Below, one piece after another: positions 1-12,500 of a DNA stretch of 64,000 bases (the first letter of the stretch is position 1; every line of letters starts with the position of its first letter). Below the pieces are notes generated by a model, which did no database searches, was not told where the DNA came from, and saw nothing but the letters and a program-made list of their open reading frames with translations. The position numbers and the translations under genes are program-made. This stretch comes from Linnemannia hyalina. Taxonomy: Eukaryota; Mortierellomycota; Mortierellomycetes; Mortierellales; Mortierellaceae. The stretch lies in the NCBI GenBank assembly GCA_019671135.1, contig JAHRHY010000022.1, forward strand, positions 691,001-755,000, in the 5' to 3' direction.

Positions 1-859
1 GTCGTTCTGTAATTCCTTTTCTTTCTTTTTGTATATTTTTGTTTCTTTTGCGCTATTATTTCTTACTACTACTTAGACGCTCAAATAAAACATTCTTTCG
101 CATCAATGCTTATTGTTTTCTAATGTGTCCATGGCAGGCGAAGAAAAAAATCGATGAAGAGTGCGTTACCCACCTTGCGGTCAGTTGATTTCTTTTTTTT
201 TATTTTGGAACAAGCACAGAAATCGACAATGAACGTGCCCCTATGTGTCAAATATCGACCAAGTAGATAGACAATGACACATGCATGTAACATGTGCAGC
301 AGCACTCATGCAGACTGACAGGTGCAGTATGATTTGGCAAAGAGGAAGCAGCAGATGAAAAAAAAACTAAAGTGACACTCGACCTTCCAGTGACGTGATT
401 AGTGCAACGTGTCCGAATGCCAACGTGGTAGGTAGGGTGACTGCCAGTCGGGAACTTAGGACTGTTTTGCGCCCGCTCAAATCAGGGATGTGCTTTATCT
501 ATGGGCGCGTAGCATAGCATCCTTAAGGTCGCTATTTCTTATCGGAGACAGGATCTTCCTTCCATCGTTCGCCTCACACTACTGGTTTGCCCTAAAAGAC
601 AAAAGGGATCAAGTGCATTGTCCACATATATCAGAAATATATTGCTGTTGTTGTTAGTGTGCGCCCATGTCCATGTTCGTGCCCCATCTGGGCGGTATCG
701 TTTCCATTTCCAGGCCGCAGAACCAGACAGATGCACTGTAGTTCTTTTGTTTCTTTTGTTACCGCATTGTCTGTCCACATTTTTCTTCGTCGCTGATCGC
801 TGATCACTCATCACTGAGACTTATAAAGCTGCGACAATCGCTTTTCCCTCTACGACATT
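1..859. other. No gene seen; promoter region at right end
   Basis: I find no convincing coding region here; the short open frames on both strands have no recognisable domains. A TATAAA box at 822-827 lies about 35 bp before the ATG of the peptidase-like gene that starts at 860, so the right end is probably its core promoter. Confidence 0.5.
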
Positions 860-3295
860 ATGATCCTTCCAAAGACATGTTCTCTTTTCACTGCTGCACT
901 CATAGCACTGATCTCCATCTACTCTACATCTGCCGCCCCAACACCCCAGACTCGGACACATGTGGACCTCAGCAAAAAGAATAGAGACCCCACAACCCTG
1001 CCCTACAAAGATGTGGCCAGCCGCTACACCTCAATCCCCTACAACGCCACCATCGCCAAAACAACCCTCGACACCGTCATAACACTCTTCAGAGACTATT
1101 GTGCCTTTCGCGAGTCGGTCTTGACACCTGATCTAAAGGCGCCGTTCTCGAGTGCGCCGGTGGATGGTTTGAAAGAGTTGGATGTGCTGAGGACAAGGGA
1201 GTTTAAGAGTGATTTTGAGTTCCATTCGACGGTGGGTCGGGTTGTGGATTCCCTTCATGATACCCATGCTAGCTATTATGGTACGGAGACGGTGTTGTTA
1301 CCTGCTTCTGAGCTGCTTTTTCTTGTCTAGCTTTTGGTCTATTATTGTTATTTTGGTACAGATGGTTGAAAGCAATATTTTTTTTGCTTGCACTTTGATA
1401 TACTATAGAGGACTGCTATGACAAGTACCTCTTCATTCAGAACAGCACCATTTACGCCTCTGTCATCAAAGGCATGCAGGTAAGCTTGCATATTCTCTTA
1501 CTTTGAAACAATAGCTCGTACCCATTCTCACCAAACACTCACAGACCCGTTTCCTATTCATTTTTTTTTGCGCTACACACCCATCTCCCTTCATCAAGTC
1601 GATGCGCGTGTTATACGATCACGTCAAGAAAGGATACGAAGATTGCTTAGTCGAAACAATCGACGACCACCCGGCGCTCGAATACTTGACATCCTGGTCT
1701 GACCGCCTCGCTTCCTCAAGGACACCAGGGCTCGACTCAACTAAGCCCTTGCCTCACAGATCTATGATGAAGTCGATCGAACCTATATCTTGTCTGCTGG
1801 TCATTTTCGCAGAACGGTATTCCCTCCCTGAGACACCCTTCGTTGACTCCGCTGTGGTAGTAAGAAAAGTCGACGACCGCGGCGGAGGAAGAAGGGGAGG
1901 AGTCGGTTCGTGTCGCCGTTCCTTGGAGGGTCATCCCTTTGAGTGATGTGAAGAATATTGCCTTTGACATTGCGACCGCATATATCGCCTATGTTTGCGC
2001 CAGTCCCAACCATTTTGCCTCCACCTTCGTCTCTGGAAACGACGACACGCCCAAGAAGCGCGCTTTAAAACGACGTCCTCGCCCAAAGATATTCCAGCCC
2101 TCAAAAAGCACTTTCCTCCTCGAAATGGACCCGCCACAGCAAGAAGGACAAAGAACGCTTCCTCTCCAACTACAGCAGACGCACCCCTCACCCCCAATGG
2201 CCTCGACGCGCGCCAAGTCGCAGCCGGTGCTACAACAGTCTACTACCAACTCAAAGACAAACCCCATGTCGGTGTCGTCGTCGTCTTTTCCCATGAAGCC
2301 ATAGTCCAGGAACTCGAGACTGCCCGACAAGCGTTCAAGGACTTTCATGACAACGGGGTCACTCATCTGATTATCGACATCCAGAGCAATGGCGGGGGTA
2401 TGGTTGATTTCGCATCAACCTTTGTTCGACTCTTCTTCCCCCGCTCTCCTGCCGACAACAACGACAGCAACACTACTTCCAGCAACGACAACAACTTGGA
2501 ACCACAACCGCCCTACATCCCCTCCGACCTCCGAGTTACTACCCCCATCCAAAACCTCTCTTCCGCCCAAGCCAACTCTACCATCACCCCCGTAAGCCTC
2601 TACGACCCCACATCTACTTCGACCTCTCCGAAACAACCCCTACACTGCCAACACCCTCTTCCTCACTCCCCGGACAATAATTAGAAACTCCCGCAACGCG
2701 ACTTATTTCCACCTCACAACCCAAAGCGCACCAATCCTCCCTCCAGATCCACAGCTGAAGAGTTACAAATGGACAAGCAACCCTCGAAACATGATCTTCC
2801 TCTCGAATGGGTACTGTGGGTCGGCCTGCGCATGTCCAGTTCTCTCCTGATTTCCGTCTATAATGTCCCTTCATTGGCCGTTGGGGGTTTGTATAAAATG
2901 GACATGTCGTTTTTTACTTTCCCAGGCGGGGCCGTCTCGTCGTTGGATAAACTGAGCGAAGTGTTTCGGTCGAGTGGTATGGTTCCTCCCTTTGAAGACC
3001 TGCCATACTTGGAAGGTGGCATTTCTCTCCCCTTCTTGAGATCTACTCTCCCACCATTCCCCAACCCCCGTCTGAACTAAAAGACCAGCTACAAGGTGCC
3101 CAAAACTGTGATTACGACGACGATGACGACAGAGACAGCAACGACAAGACCACTGCTCTTCCTGCTCCTAGGGTACCACTAGAATACAATCCTGAAGTCC
3201 ATCGTGCAGATCTGCGCCTTGACTGGGATGTTGTCAATTCCAGGAACCGTGATGTCCTCTGGTCCCAAGTTGCCTCTGCCGCCTCCTGGTCTTGA
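860..3295 (+). pseudogene. Decayed secreted S41-family (C-terminal-processing type) serine peptidase
   Basis: The N-terminus has a signal peptide: a hydrophobic stretch after MILPKTC ending in STSAAP. Further on, the segment around 2350-2430 reads LIIDIQSNGGG, the Gly-rich motif of S41 peptidases, and 2787-2835 reads SNGYCGSAC, which fits the catalytic-serine region of that family. Two GT-AG introns are visible (about 1280-1409 and 1477-1597). Downstream the coherent protein changes frame at least four times: near 1880, near 2080, near 2590-2650 and at about 2830, just after the catalytic Ser. The tail ends in a TGA at 3293-3295. S41 enzymes cleave proteins near the C-terminus; fungal secreted forms are poorly characterised. 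The many frame changes mean a pseudogene, unless the assembly has many indel errors here; neighbouring intact genes argue against that. Confidence 0.65.
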
Positions 3296-3635
3296 CTTCC
3301 CCATCACTGCGAATCTGTTTTGTTGTACTTTTCTTTTCGTATTTGTTTTTTGACTATTGGTAAACCATCGGTACAAACAAACAGGAGTACTCCATTCAGT
3401 CATTCATTCATTCACACAAGACGACATATGATATGCAAGCAAGCCGTAAATAAAAAATATATATTTGAAAGAACATCCTTCTTTCAAGGAGCCACGATAT
3501 GACGAGCTCAATTATCCGTCCTATTTTTTTTCCCTCTTTGACGCGCCATGGGAGAAGATAATAGCCTAGGAAGCAGAGGTTGTTCCTGTCCGTAGAGTCT
3601 CTTTCTATCTTTCTATACTCGTGGTTACTCCGTCG
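3296..3635. other. Intergenic; contains a short motif shared with 9372-9404
   Basis: No gene is seen. Positions 3471-3503 match 9372-9404 with two mismatches over 33 bp, both on the plus strand. The shared piece may be the remnant of a dispersed repeat. Confidence 0.4.
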
Positions 3636-4912
3636 TTATTGCTGCTGTTCGTTGCCGTATTCTTCTTTTCTCCTACCTATGTCGCAGTGATCGTCACCAT
3701 TTTTTTTGGCCACCAACACTGCATGCACAAGCACATTAACTACAAAGATAAGCCGAGGATCATCAGGAGGAATACAGCTTGCTTGCTTTAGGATGTCGAT
3801 AAGCTTCGAGGGCGGCGGTCCTTTGGTGGGGTGGGTCATGGATACCGTGATTTGGAACAGGTCTTTGGGGGCTATCAGCAGGTCGACACAGGCATAGTTG
3901 CAAAATCTTTGGAATGCATAATATACTCACCGAACGGGGTAATCGCATTGAATGCTTTATATGTTGATTCCGCGGGATTACCAAACGAGCAGACTGCCCA
4001 GTCTCGAGATCCTTGAGTTCAAATGAGTAGCCGCTCTCTCGGAAGGGCTAAAGGGTTAAATGAAAGAGAGGCTAAGCGCGTATTTATTGTCTCCAAAAGT
4101 GAAAGTCGTCCTCAGAGAAAAAGCGTTGCGGGTTGGGTCCACAACTTACCTTCATCGGCCGTTCTAGGACATATCTTGGCATACCGCCCATCTTTGAGCA
4201 GAGTTCTTCAATCGCTTCCAAGTAAACCACCTTGTAGTCTGCAATGCTGGCCCCGTACGTCATCAACTCCTTCAGATTCCATGGAGCCATGTAGTAACGC
4301 CATGCTATATCTTTGTCGACGTCCTGATATTGGTAGGTGTCGGAAAATAGGGTCTTTGGTGAAACTGATTAGACGGTCTTGGCTTGATCGAGTACTGGGT
4401 AACGAGAGCTGTTGAAAAAATGCCATGAGGCTGAGAAAGGGGTTAAAGACTTGGATGGTGCCGAATCGGACAGTAGAGCGCCTTCCAACGACGTGGCATT
4501 TCGTTCTCCTTTCGGTGTGGAAAAGGATAGTCGGAGGGTTGTCGTCATCGCTCTTTGCAAGAGGTCGGATGGCGAAGTACACTAGGAAAGCAGATTCCCT
4601 GATCCCAAATGTGCCTGTAGCAACGAAATGGTTTTGTACCTCGTTTCTAGTGCACGGTCGATTGTTCTCAAACGTCCGAGGATTGTGTCGTGAGGAACCT
4701 TGTAAGCCTCTCTGACAATGAGATCGTTTGTAATGATGACAGGAAGCTTTCCTTGTTTCTCTTGTTCCCTCGTTCTCTTCGTTCCCTTCATTTTCCCTCT
4801 AGTCCGCCCTCGCCTTGATATAGGTAACATCTCCATCAACAAGACAGAGCAGGGTCAGAGGGTTGTCGGTCGTACTGATGATGAGAAACAAACGGAAAGT
4901 AAAGTCGAACAT
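3636..4912 (-). pseudogene. Decayed Crinkler (CRN)-type effector gene
   Basis: Read on the minus strand, 4864-4823 encodes PLTLLCLVDGDVT, which matches the start of the ubiquitin-like CRN header domain (typically LTLFCLVDGE...). Further on, 4290-4084 encodes a piece with WNLKELMTYGAS and GGMPRYVLERPMKV, and 3890-3640 encodes DLLIAPKDLFQITVSMTHP followed by PPSKLIDILKQA. I recall both from the C-terminal part of fungal CRN proteins. In between there are stops and frame changes, and the rest of the header is missing. CRN proteins are modular effectors: a header for trafficking joined to NTPase and nuclease-like C-terminal domains. Several other CRN remnants lie in this window at 32, 35, 43 and 47-49 kb. 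Identification of the header is by visible motif; the C-terminal assignment rests on remembered family resemblance. Confidence 0.6.
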
Positions 4913-5079
4913 AGGGCGTGGGAGCCAAAGGCGCTGCAGGATTAAAAAGACAGTAACGAGACGAGGGAAGAGCGAGCGTGGGAATGACAGCGAGAGGGCA
5001 AAGAGCGGCAAACAGCAAAGAGTGTCGTCACGTTTGCCTTGTGCTTTTGCCAAGGTGCCACGCGTCACATTCTCCCTCC

Positions 5080-5089
5080 ATATAAATAC
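5080..5089 (+). promoter_or_regulatory. TATA-like box
   Basis: CATATAAATA lies about 60 bp before an ATG in good context at 5145 (AACCATGC) that is followed directly by a strong splice donor. It could drive the small gene proposed there. Confidence 0.35.
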
Positions 5090-5144
5090 TCCTTCATCTT
5101 TCTTCTTTTCTTTCTTTCCTCACCGCTCCCTTCCTCCCTTAACC

Positions 5145-5713
5145 ATGCCGACCGGTAAGTTCTCTATTGTCTTGTTTTTCTCTTGTAAACGATCCCCATC
5201 CCCACTCTCCCATAACCACCCCCACCCTACCATACCCACCACTCTCCCATACCCATCCTCACTCTCAATACTAAGACGCAGCACCGCCTCTCCTTGTATT
5301 TTCAGGTACCCCTCGAGTTGAGGTCAAGCAAGGTGCCGCGTTTCGCCCCCAGGTTGTCTGGTGTTGTGTTTGCCTCCGTTGCCAGGTATAAGCGAGAGAC
5401 CGCTTTGTCCTTCTGTTGAGACTGCCTTCCATTTTGTTCGTTCGTGACTCCCCCATCGGACTTGTCCCGCAGGTCGCCCAGTTCCGAGGTACCCCCCCTT
5501 GTACTTCTAGTCCTTTTGGCTCGTTGGGTCTGGGCATGCCTAGAACCATTCTGTCCTTTGCTTTTTTTTCGTCATTGCTCATTTGCATTTGCCATTCGTT
5601 TCGCCATTTGCCTAATAAGAAGGTGGCAGGAAGGAAGGGACAAAGCAAATGGCAGAGGTGAATGGGTGATGAGGAAAAAGGGCAAGGCGGTTGACGTTGA
5701 TGAATGGTTCTAG
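5145..5713 (+). CDS. Possible small multi-exon gene of unknown function
   Basis: An ATG at 5145 opens a 10-nt first exon (5145-5154) ending in a consensus donor GTAAGT. The acceptor TTTTCAG at 5299-5305, with a TACTAAG branch point shortly before, opens exon 2 at 5306, giving MPTGTPRVEVKQGAAFRPQ in frame. A further acceptor at about 5472 could add the short exon VAQFRG. I cannot follow the frame beyond that; a stop after VDVDEWF at 5713 is one candidate end. The splice signals are good but there is no recognisable domain, so this is a weak call. The 24-bp minisatellite lies just downstream and may or may not be part of the transcript. Confidence 0.25.
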
Positions 5714-6029
5714 GAGTGTAGGAGTGGAGGAGTGTAGCCCTTACGCCAACGAGAAAAGGACAGAGGACAAGGCGAGAGAGGTACCGTAGGGAACTGGAGC
5801 CACCGATGGTGGCAAGGATCAGGTAGGAGGTTGATGTCACATGTGACGAACAAATGGTAAAGGTGTGCGCTCCGGAGCAAGACGAAGCCGGCTCTCGTAT
5901 AAGCCTGGCAACCTGAGGTGGACGCGGCGCCCGGCAGCCAAGGGTGGAACGTGGCACAACCCCCTCTCTCACCCGGTCGGCCCAGTGGCAAGTCGGGAGC
6001 GGCAAATCGGGCAAGCGGCAAGTGTCCGT

Positions 6030-6570
6030 CTCCAGGCCTCCAGCCATCAAGAGCCCCAGGCCTCCAGCCACCAAGAGCCCCAGGCCTCCAGCCACCAAGA
6101 GCCCCAGGCCTCCAGCCATCAAGAACCCCAGGCCTCCTGCCACCAAGAGCCCCAGGCCTCCAGCCATCAAGAACCCCAGGCCTCCAGCCATTAAGAGCCC
6201 CAGGCCTCCAGCCATCAAGAACCCCAGGCCACCTGCCACCAAGAGCCCCAGGCCTCCAGCCATCAAGAACCCCAGGCCTCCAGCCACCAAGAGCCCCAGG
6301 CCTCCAGCCATCAAGAACCCCAGTCCTCCAGCCATCAAGAACCCCAGTCCTCCAGCCACCAAGAGCCCCAGGCCTTCAGCCACCAAAAGCCCCCAAGGTC
6401 TCCAGCCATCAAGAGCCCCAGGCCTCCAGCCACCAAGAGCACCAGGCCTCCAGCCATCAAGAGCACCAGGCCTCCAGCCATCAAGAGCCCCAGGGCTTCA
6501 GCCATCAAGGGCACCAGGCCTTCAGTCACCAAAAGCCCCCAAGGTCTCCAGCCATCAAGAGCCCCAAGCC
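6030..6570. repeat. 24-bp minisatellite, about 22 copies, open in several frames
   Basis: The unit is 24 bp and built around GGCCTCCAGCCATCAAGAG, with variants in the CATC/CACC and AGAG/AGAA positions. Because the unit length is a multiple of three, the array stays open in most frames. The plus strand could read (K/N)SPRPPA(I/T) or QASSHQEP, and the minus strand reads a Gly/Leu-rich octapeptide. I see no start, splice signal or flanking domain that picks a frame, so I treat it as a repeat rather than a gene. Confidence 0.85.
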
Positions 6571-6980
6571 GCAAGCCCAGTATTAGTTGGCAACAATGCC
6601 ATTCTCCAATAAACCCTTTTTTCCCCTGTACTTTTTTCATTGTCTTCTGTTACTGTTTCTGCTTTCAACTCTGCTCTTGATTATGTTCTGTTATTGAATG
6701 CCCGAACTTTTACCTTTGGTACTTTTACGCTTATCAACAAGTGGCTGACTGGTAAACAAAGCATAAGGAAGTTGCCTTTCATTGTCTTCGGTACCATGTC
6801 CATATGTGTGTGTGTGTGACCCTTTTTTATTTTTTTGAAAACAAAAGAAAAAGAAAGGTACGAGCGATAAGTCTACTCCCGAATGATCAAAATGAGTAAT
6901 GAGCTGTTGACCCGTTGTTCCACCCTTGCACCTGATTTCAATGAATCGCCATGGATTTTTTGACTTTACAATTTTATTCT
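6571..6980. other. Intergenic, 3' flank of the Sel1 gene
   Basis: No gene seen. A short TG run lies near 6803-6819. The minus-strand Sel1-repeat gene ends at 6981. Confidence 0.5.
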
Positions 6981-9135
6981 TTATTTCACAGCAACACCCT
7001 TTTCCTTCAAGGTCTCCAATTCTCTCTTGGCGCCAGTATGTCCTCGGTCAGCAGCCTTAGAGAGCCACTCGGCGGCCTTTGCATAATCCTGGGGAGTACC
7101 TTGGCCTCTCTTATAAAGTACGCCGATGTTGAATTGAGCAACTTCGTTCCCTTGCTTGGCGGCCTTGAGGAACCATTCCATCGCTTGCGCAAAGTCCTGG
7201 GGAACACCTCGGCCATCATGGTAGTAAACGCCGATGCTGTTTTGAGCGGAAGCATGACCTTGATTGGCGGCCTTAAGGTACCAATCCATCGCCTGTGCGC
7301 AGTCTTTGGGAACTCCTTGGCCGCTATCGTAGAGAAGGCCGATGCTGAATTGAGAGTCGGCATCTCCTTGCTGGGCAGCCTTGAGGAACCAGTCCATCGC
7401 TTGTTTGTAATCCAGAGGCACACTTCGACCATTCTTATAAAGAAGGCCAATATTGTATTGTGAATCGGTGTGTCCTTTCTCGGCAGCCTTGAGGTACCAT
7501 TCCATCGCTTGTTTGTAGTCCAGAGGCACACTTTGACCATAATGGTAGTAGACGCCGACGTTGTATTGTGAGGTGGTGTGTCCTTGATTGGCAGCCTTGA
7601 GGAACCATTCCATCGCTTGTGCGTAGTCTTGAGGAACACCTACGCCGTCGTCGTAGAGACACCCAACGCCGTACTGTGATCCTGCATCTCCTCCTTCGGC
7701 CGCTTTGAGGTACCATTCCATCGCTTGTTTGTAGTCCAGAGGCACACCTCGACCATAATGGTAGTAGACGCCGACGTTGTATTGTGAGGTGGTGTGTCCT
7801 TGATTGGCAGCCTTGAGGAACCATTCCATCGCTTGTGCGTAGTCTTGGAGAACACCTCGGCCGCCGTCGTAGAGACACCCAACGCCGTACTGCGATCCTG
7901 CATGCCCTCGTTCGGCGGCTTTGAGAAACCATTCCATTGCACGTGCATAGTTCTGACGAACACCGTGACCATGGCCGTAGAGAACTCCGATGCTGTGTTG
8001 AGCGACTGTATATCCTTGTTCGGCGGCCTTGAGGTACCAATCCATGGCTATTAAGTGGTTCTGCGGGACACCGAATCCTTCATCGTAGAGGGAGCCCACT
8101 CTCTGCTGTCCAACTGCGTCTCCTTGCTCGATGGCTTTGAAGTACCAATCCATGGCGGCCTGATAGTCTTGTGGAGCCCCTTTGCCATCTCTGTACATGT
8201 CGCCAAGCGCGACCTGGGCGTCCTTGTCCCCCTCACTAGCATCAATGATCGTCCGTGCCCATTGAAACTCTACGGATACATTAGCTGTTGCGCTTTGGGG
8301 TCCACGCTGCTGAGAGTTACTGCTGTTGTCTGAGTGAGGAGGGACGGTAGGATTATTGATGGTTGGCGGTTGATCATCCAGTGCGGAATGTGGACCTCGA
8401 GCCGACGGGAACGCAAGGGGTCTGTCGATGTGAGTGTAGTTTTCCATCGCCGTCTCTACAAGACCGTAAACTGGGTTTCGTCGGACAGCGGATGTTGCAG
8501 TGGAAGAGGCACCGGACGAGGACGTCGCGTTGGGCGTGGTTGTAGCAGTCTTAGCAACGGGGGTCGACATAGCACTGGGTGTTGAGATGGCATCCTGGGA
8601 TGCAACCTCAACTTTTATCGCGCTGCCGTCCTGCGGTGGCACTGGATGCAATGATGCCTGCTGGACCTGGGCAGAAACGACCTCCACATTGTTGGTCACT
8701 GGAGTATTTATGACCACATCCAAGACGATGTTCGGCAAGGCGGCGATCCTGCGAGGCTCAAGACTATCGGCGATGTTTTTCATTGTCCAATAATAAGAAA
8801 ACTTAGCATGATTGTCTTCTTCCTTCATTCTACCATCACCCCACGACATGCATTGTCACCAGCAGTAGCCCTCCCATCCTCTACACATACATTGTATGGT
8901 CTTTTCCTCTGAGGAACGGAACCACTCTCGCCTTGTGTCGGACTTGGACTGCGTTATCGAATGCCTGAACGATATCGTCCCAGAAAATGAACTCTTTTTG
9001 GGTGTGGGGGTCGAGTTGGGTGTCAACGTAATAGATCTCATCAGGGCTGGCAGGAGGAATGGAGTTGGGTGGGATACCCCTGTTGACGGAGCGGAGTGCC
9101 TGGATCTGTTCCTGAGGGCTGTCTCCTTGTAGCAT
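6981..9135 (-). CDS. Sel1-repeat (TPR-like) protein, 675 aa
   Basis: Two exons fit exactly: 8891-9135 (ATG at 9135) and 6981-8763, joined by a GTATGT...ATAG intron with phase 2, giving 675 residues. The C-terminal two thirds is eleven consecutive 36-residue Sel1 repeats (pattern A...IG.LY..G.GV.QDY..AMEW.LKAA..G), plus a partial twelfth. Sel1 repeats form a helical solenoid used as a protein-binding scaffold. The N-terminal domain (EIYYVDTQLDPHTQKEF..., VVPFLRG, LEPRRIAALPNIVLDVV) resembles the conserved front part I recall from other fungal Sel1 proteins; a Ser/Thr/Pro-rich linker follows. Repeats 4-5 and 6-7 are nearly identical at DNA level (216-bp offset), a sign of recent internal duplication. 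Partners and substrate are unknown. Confidence 0.88.
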
Positions 9136-9564
9136 TCTGTGGCGAAGGAGGTGATAGATGGATGGGTGGATGTGTGGACGGTTAGGACGAAAAAGAAAAG
9201 TGTGTTATGGATGGTGCTGGGGTGGGGGTGAGGGGGTGAGTGAAGAAGTGAGCCGAAAGTACGAGAAGGGAGAAGAAGGTGCATTCGTCCCGCTGTGTTA
9301 CCATGGGAAAGAAGGGCTGTGACAAGTACAAGTATTGACTGCAAGCTGTAAACAAGAAAACATAGTTGGATGAACATCCTTCTTTCAACGAGCCATGATA
9401 TGACAAGTGAGAGGGTGACAAAATTAGGTTATTATTAGGGGGGTGTGTGTGTGTGTGTGTTGTAGTAGTTGTAGTAGTTGTAATAGTAGTAGCGCAAGGA
9501 AAAGGGAAAGGAAGGGAGACCAACAAGGCAATTAAGAATGAACGAAACAGAAGACAGAAACGCT
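9136..9564. other. Intergenic between two minus-strand genes
   Basis: This should contain the Sel1 gene promoter and the end of the RhoGAP transcript. It holds a (TG)n tract at about 9441-9461, a run of TAG/GTAGT repeats to 9490, and the 33-bp motif 9372-9404 shared with 3471-3503. No gene seen. Confidence 0.5.
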
Positions 9565-12500
9565 TTAAGCCATCATCAAGCCGTCAGAGTTGGCGCTCGT
9601 ATCAGCAAGGAGTCCTCCACCACTCTTCATATCGCTGTTCTCCAAGGGCATGATCCGTCCATCGTGCGTATGAAAGATCTGGTCAAAGCTCGACATCAGC
9701 AGCGCAAACACGCCGGCGGGGATGCCTAGCGTCGGTGAGAACACAATGCCGACATTGCGAGCTGTCATCTTGTTCACGTCCGCATTGTCGACAATCTCGA
9801 TCAAGTGTGCCGTTAAGGCTCGCAGAAGCGTGTAGTTCACCTCTGGGAGGATCGCTACCAGCCTCGTCAACTCGTCCACACGGTCCTGTCTATTCGGGAG
9901 TTCTAATTTTTTTTTTTTGGATAGCACAAAAGAGCCACAACGCGTTAGAAGATTGTTGTCGAGATTGAAAAAGTAAAGTGAGCCAGAAAAAAAAAAAAAA
10001 AAGTGAAAAGAAGACGTACCAATGACCTGCAAGAAATCCTTGTGCAACTCGCGAGTGAGGACAGAATTGGGCAGCTCTCTTAGGAACAGCTTGAGAAGAC
10101 CGGCGACGGCATGGATATCATAGTAATCCTCACTGGCCAGCAATGGCACGTCACCGTCATGGTTAAACTTCTCCTTCAGGCTTTTGATCACCGCCGATGA
10201 TCCGTTCAACCGGTAGATTCCTTCCTCCAACTTGGCCTTGTGTGCATTCAGGTACTCGATGCAGCGATACACAACCGCTGGCAGTTCATACCCAGGCTGA
10301 ACACGACCCTGCTCCATTGCCAGCTCCAACGTCACTCCAAACACCTGACGGATTGGTGCCAAACCGGGAAAAGATCCTTGGTCCCCAGGTCTACCTCCTG
10401 CTTGGTTCGGTGCTTGGGCAGCGCTGTTGTTGGCGTTGCTGCTGCTACCCTTGCCCAAAAAGTTTCTCAGACGAGAAGAGTCCTGAGGTGCTCCCGAGGT
10501 CGAGGCATCCTTGTTGCCCTGGGATCCTCCAGGACCTGACTGGCCAGCGGGCTCTTCCTTGGCCGCCTTCTTGGGCCAGTGGAACGTCATCCGTGACCGT
10601 TGCTTCTTCTCCGCAATCTCCTGAGGCGAAAGGTGCGGCGTCTGCGACTGGCCCTCCGCGCTCGCCTTGAATTGACCCTATGTCACCAAGAAAAAATGGC
10701 AATTGCTCGTGTCAGCTTGCGTGTTGCCATACTCAACGAGTTAATCTCATTACATTAGTTGATGTGTCATTGTGTACCTCTTCTTGGGTCTGGTTCAAGG
10801 AGTGTGTGGACTGATTCCTTGGCAATCCTGGGGCCTGCGTATCCTGCTGCTGCTGTTGTTGTTGCTGCTGATTCTGGTACTGTTGTTGCTGTTGGTACTG
10901 CTGCTGGTTCTGGTATTGCTGCTGCTGCTGCTGCGGTGGTGTGTTCCATGGAGGCTGTGGTCCTCCCTGTTCAGGGTATTGGCTGTAGTTCTGCCGGTTG
11001 TTGTTGGCGTATTGACCCTCGGCCGACTGCCTTTCTGCCGAAAGGCGATCGTCAATGGACATTCCGGGAGTGGTAGGCGATAATGGCATGCCACCTCTCA
11101 AATGGTTCTGTTGATTTGGGCCCGATGGAGGGATTGAACGCTGCTGGCGTTCATATGCTTCCTGGTTCAATAGCAACTTTTCATTGCCCTTCACCGAGGC
11201 AAGATCCTTGATGGGGGTGGCTGCCACCTTTTGGATCTCGGGCATACGACGTCCTGGTCGCTCCTTCTCAGAGGTAGGAGCAGCCTCCGAGCCATCGTTG
11301 GACTCCTTACCAACATACAGAAGCAAAGCATCCACCCACCCGTCACGCTCCTCGTCAGTCTCAGCGCAGAGGACATGTCGCGTTACGCTACTAGGGTTGC
11401 GCTTGGCGTCTGCAACCGACTGACCCTTCTTGGGCTCCAAGATGAGGAAAGCGTGGCGGTAAGAGTTGAGGTCAACTGGTCCCTCCTTGCTCTCGCCGGA
11501 ATCCTGCTTGTTGTCAGGCGACTGCTGGCGACCAATCTGGGCATATGTCAGCGTGATAGATCCCAAATGATGGCCATCCTTCTACTCATCGACAACAACA
11601 AGTAACGATAATGTAAGTATGACCGCTTATAAGCCCCTGTAGTAGCAAAGCAGATATAAATGTATACAGAGGGCAACTCACGGTGTCAAAGTACTCCAGG
11701 ACGGGTCCTCGGAGGACAAAGAAGCGGGTTTTCCAGCCTCCAAAGTTCTTGCCACGCTTAGTCAGGTACCCTTCCTTCCAGCCAGACTCGTTCGCCTCCT
11801 TGCGGCCACTACGCTCAACAACGTTGGTGCTAAGGAACTCGCACATGTCGCGAGTGTCCTTGATCCGGAGCGACGTCAATTGTTGCAAGTACTGCTCCAA
11901 AGCAACCTTTCTGGCATCCACCTTGGAGGGCGCATGGTTACTGAACAAGCTCTTGTCAGGCAGCTTGGGCAAGTTGTTGATAATGTTTCTGCTTTGCGTC
12001 ACTCGCAGCTATTGGACAAAGTAAAGAAATTTCGAAGGTTAATTACTTTGATATGCACGACAGCCAATATCATACTGTAGGCGTAATGCAATAAATAGAA
12101 AAAGTGTTACCTTGGAGTCCAGGTTGACAAACTCCACGTACTGCTTCTCGACACGCCAAACCTCGTCGCTCTCCTTGTGGGGGTAGGTTCCTTCCTTGGT
12201 CTGGACTTCATGCCCTACGGACACCAAGAATGTTAGGAGCTCTTTGCCCTTGTCGTTGGTTCTGATGTTGCTGCCAACGACCATAACAGAAACAAACTCA
12301 AGGTTGTCGCCAAACATATGGAAGTTTTGCTGGTGAATGGTGGGTCCGCTACGTGAAGAGCTCGTTGGCAGAACGTTGGTCAAGGTGTTGTTGACAGACG
12401 AGTTGCCAGAAGGCGTAGGCGAGCCAGACCGAGCTGTAGCATTGTCCAGCATAGGCTGGGAGTCGTATCGTTTGGGTGGAAGCGGCACAGCGTATTCCTT

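Noticed and set aside
5271..6386. Long minus-strand frame with Gly/Leu/Ala octapeptide repeats
   Set aside because: It is the reverse reading of the 24-bp minisatellite; the unit length keeps several frames open and there is no gene structure.
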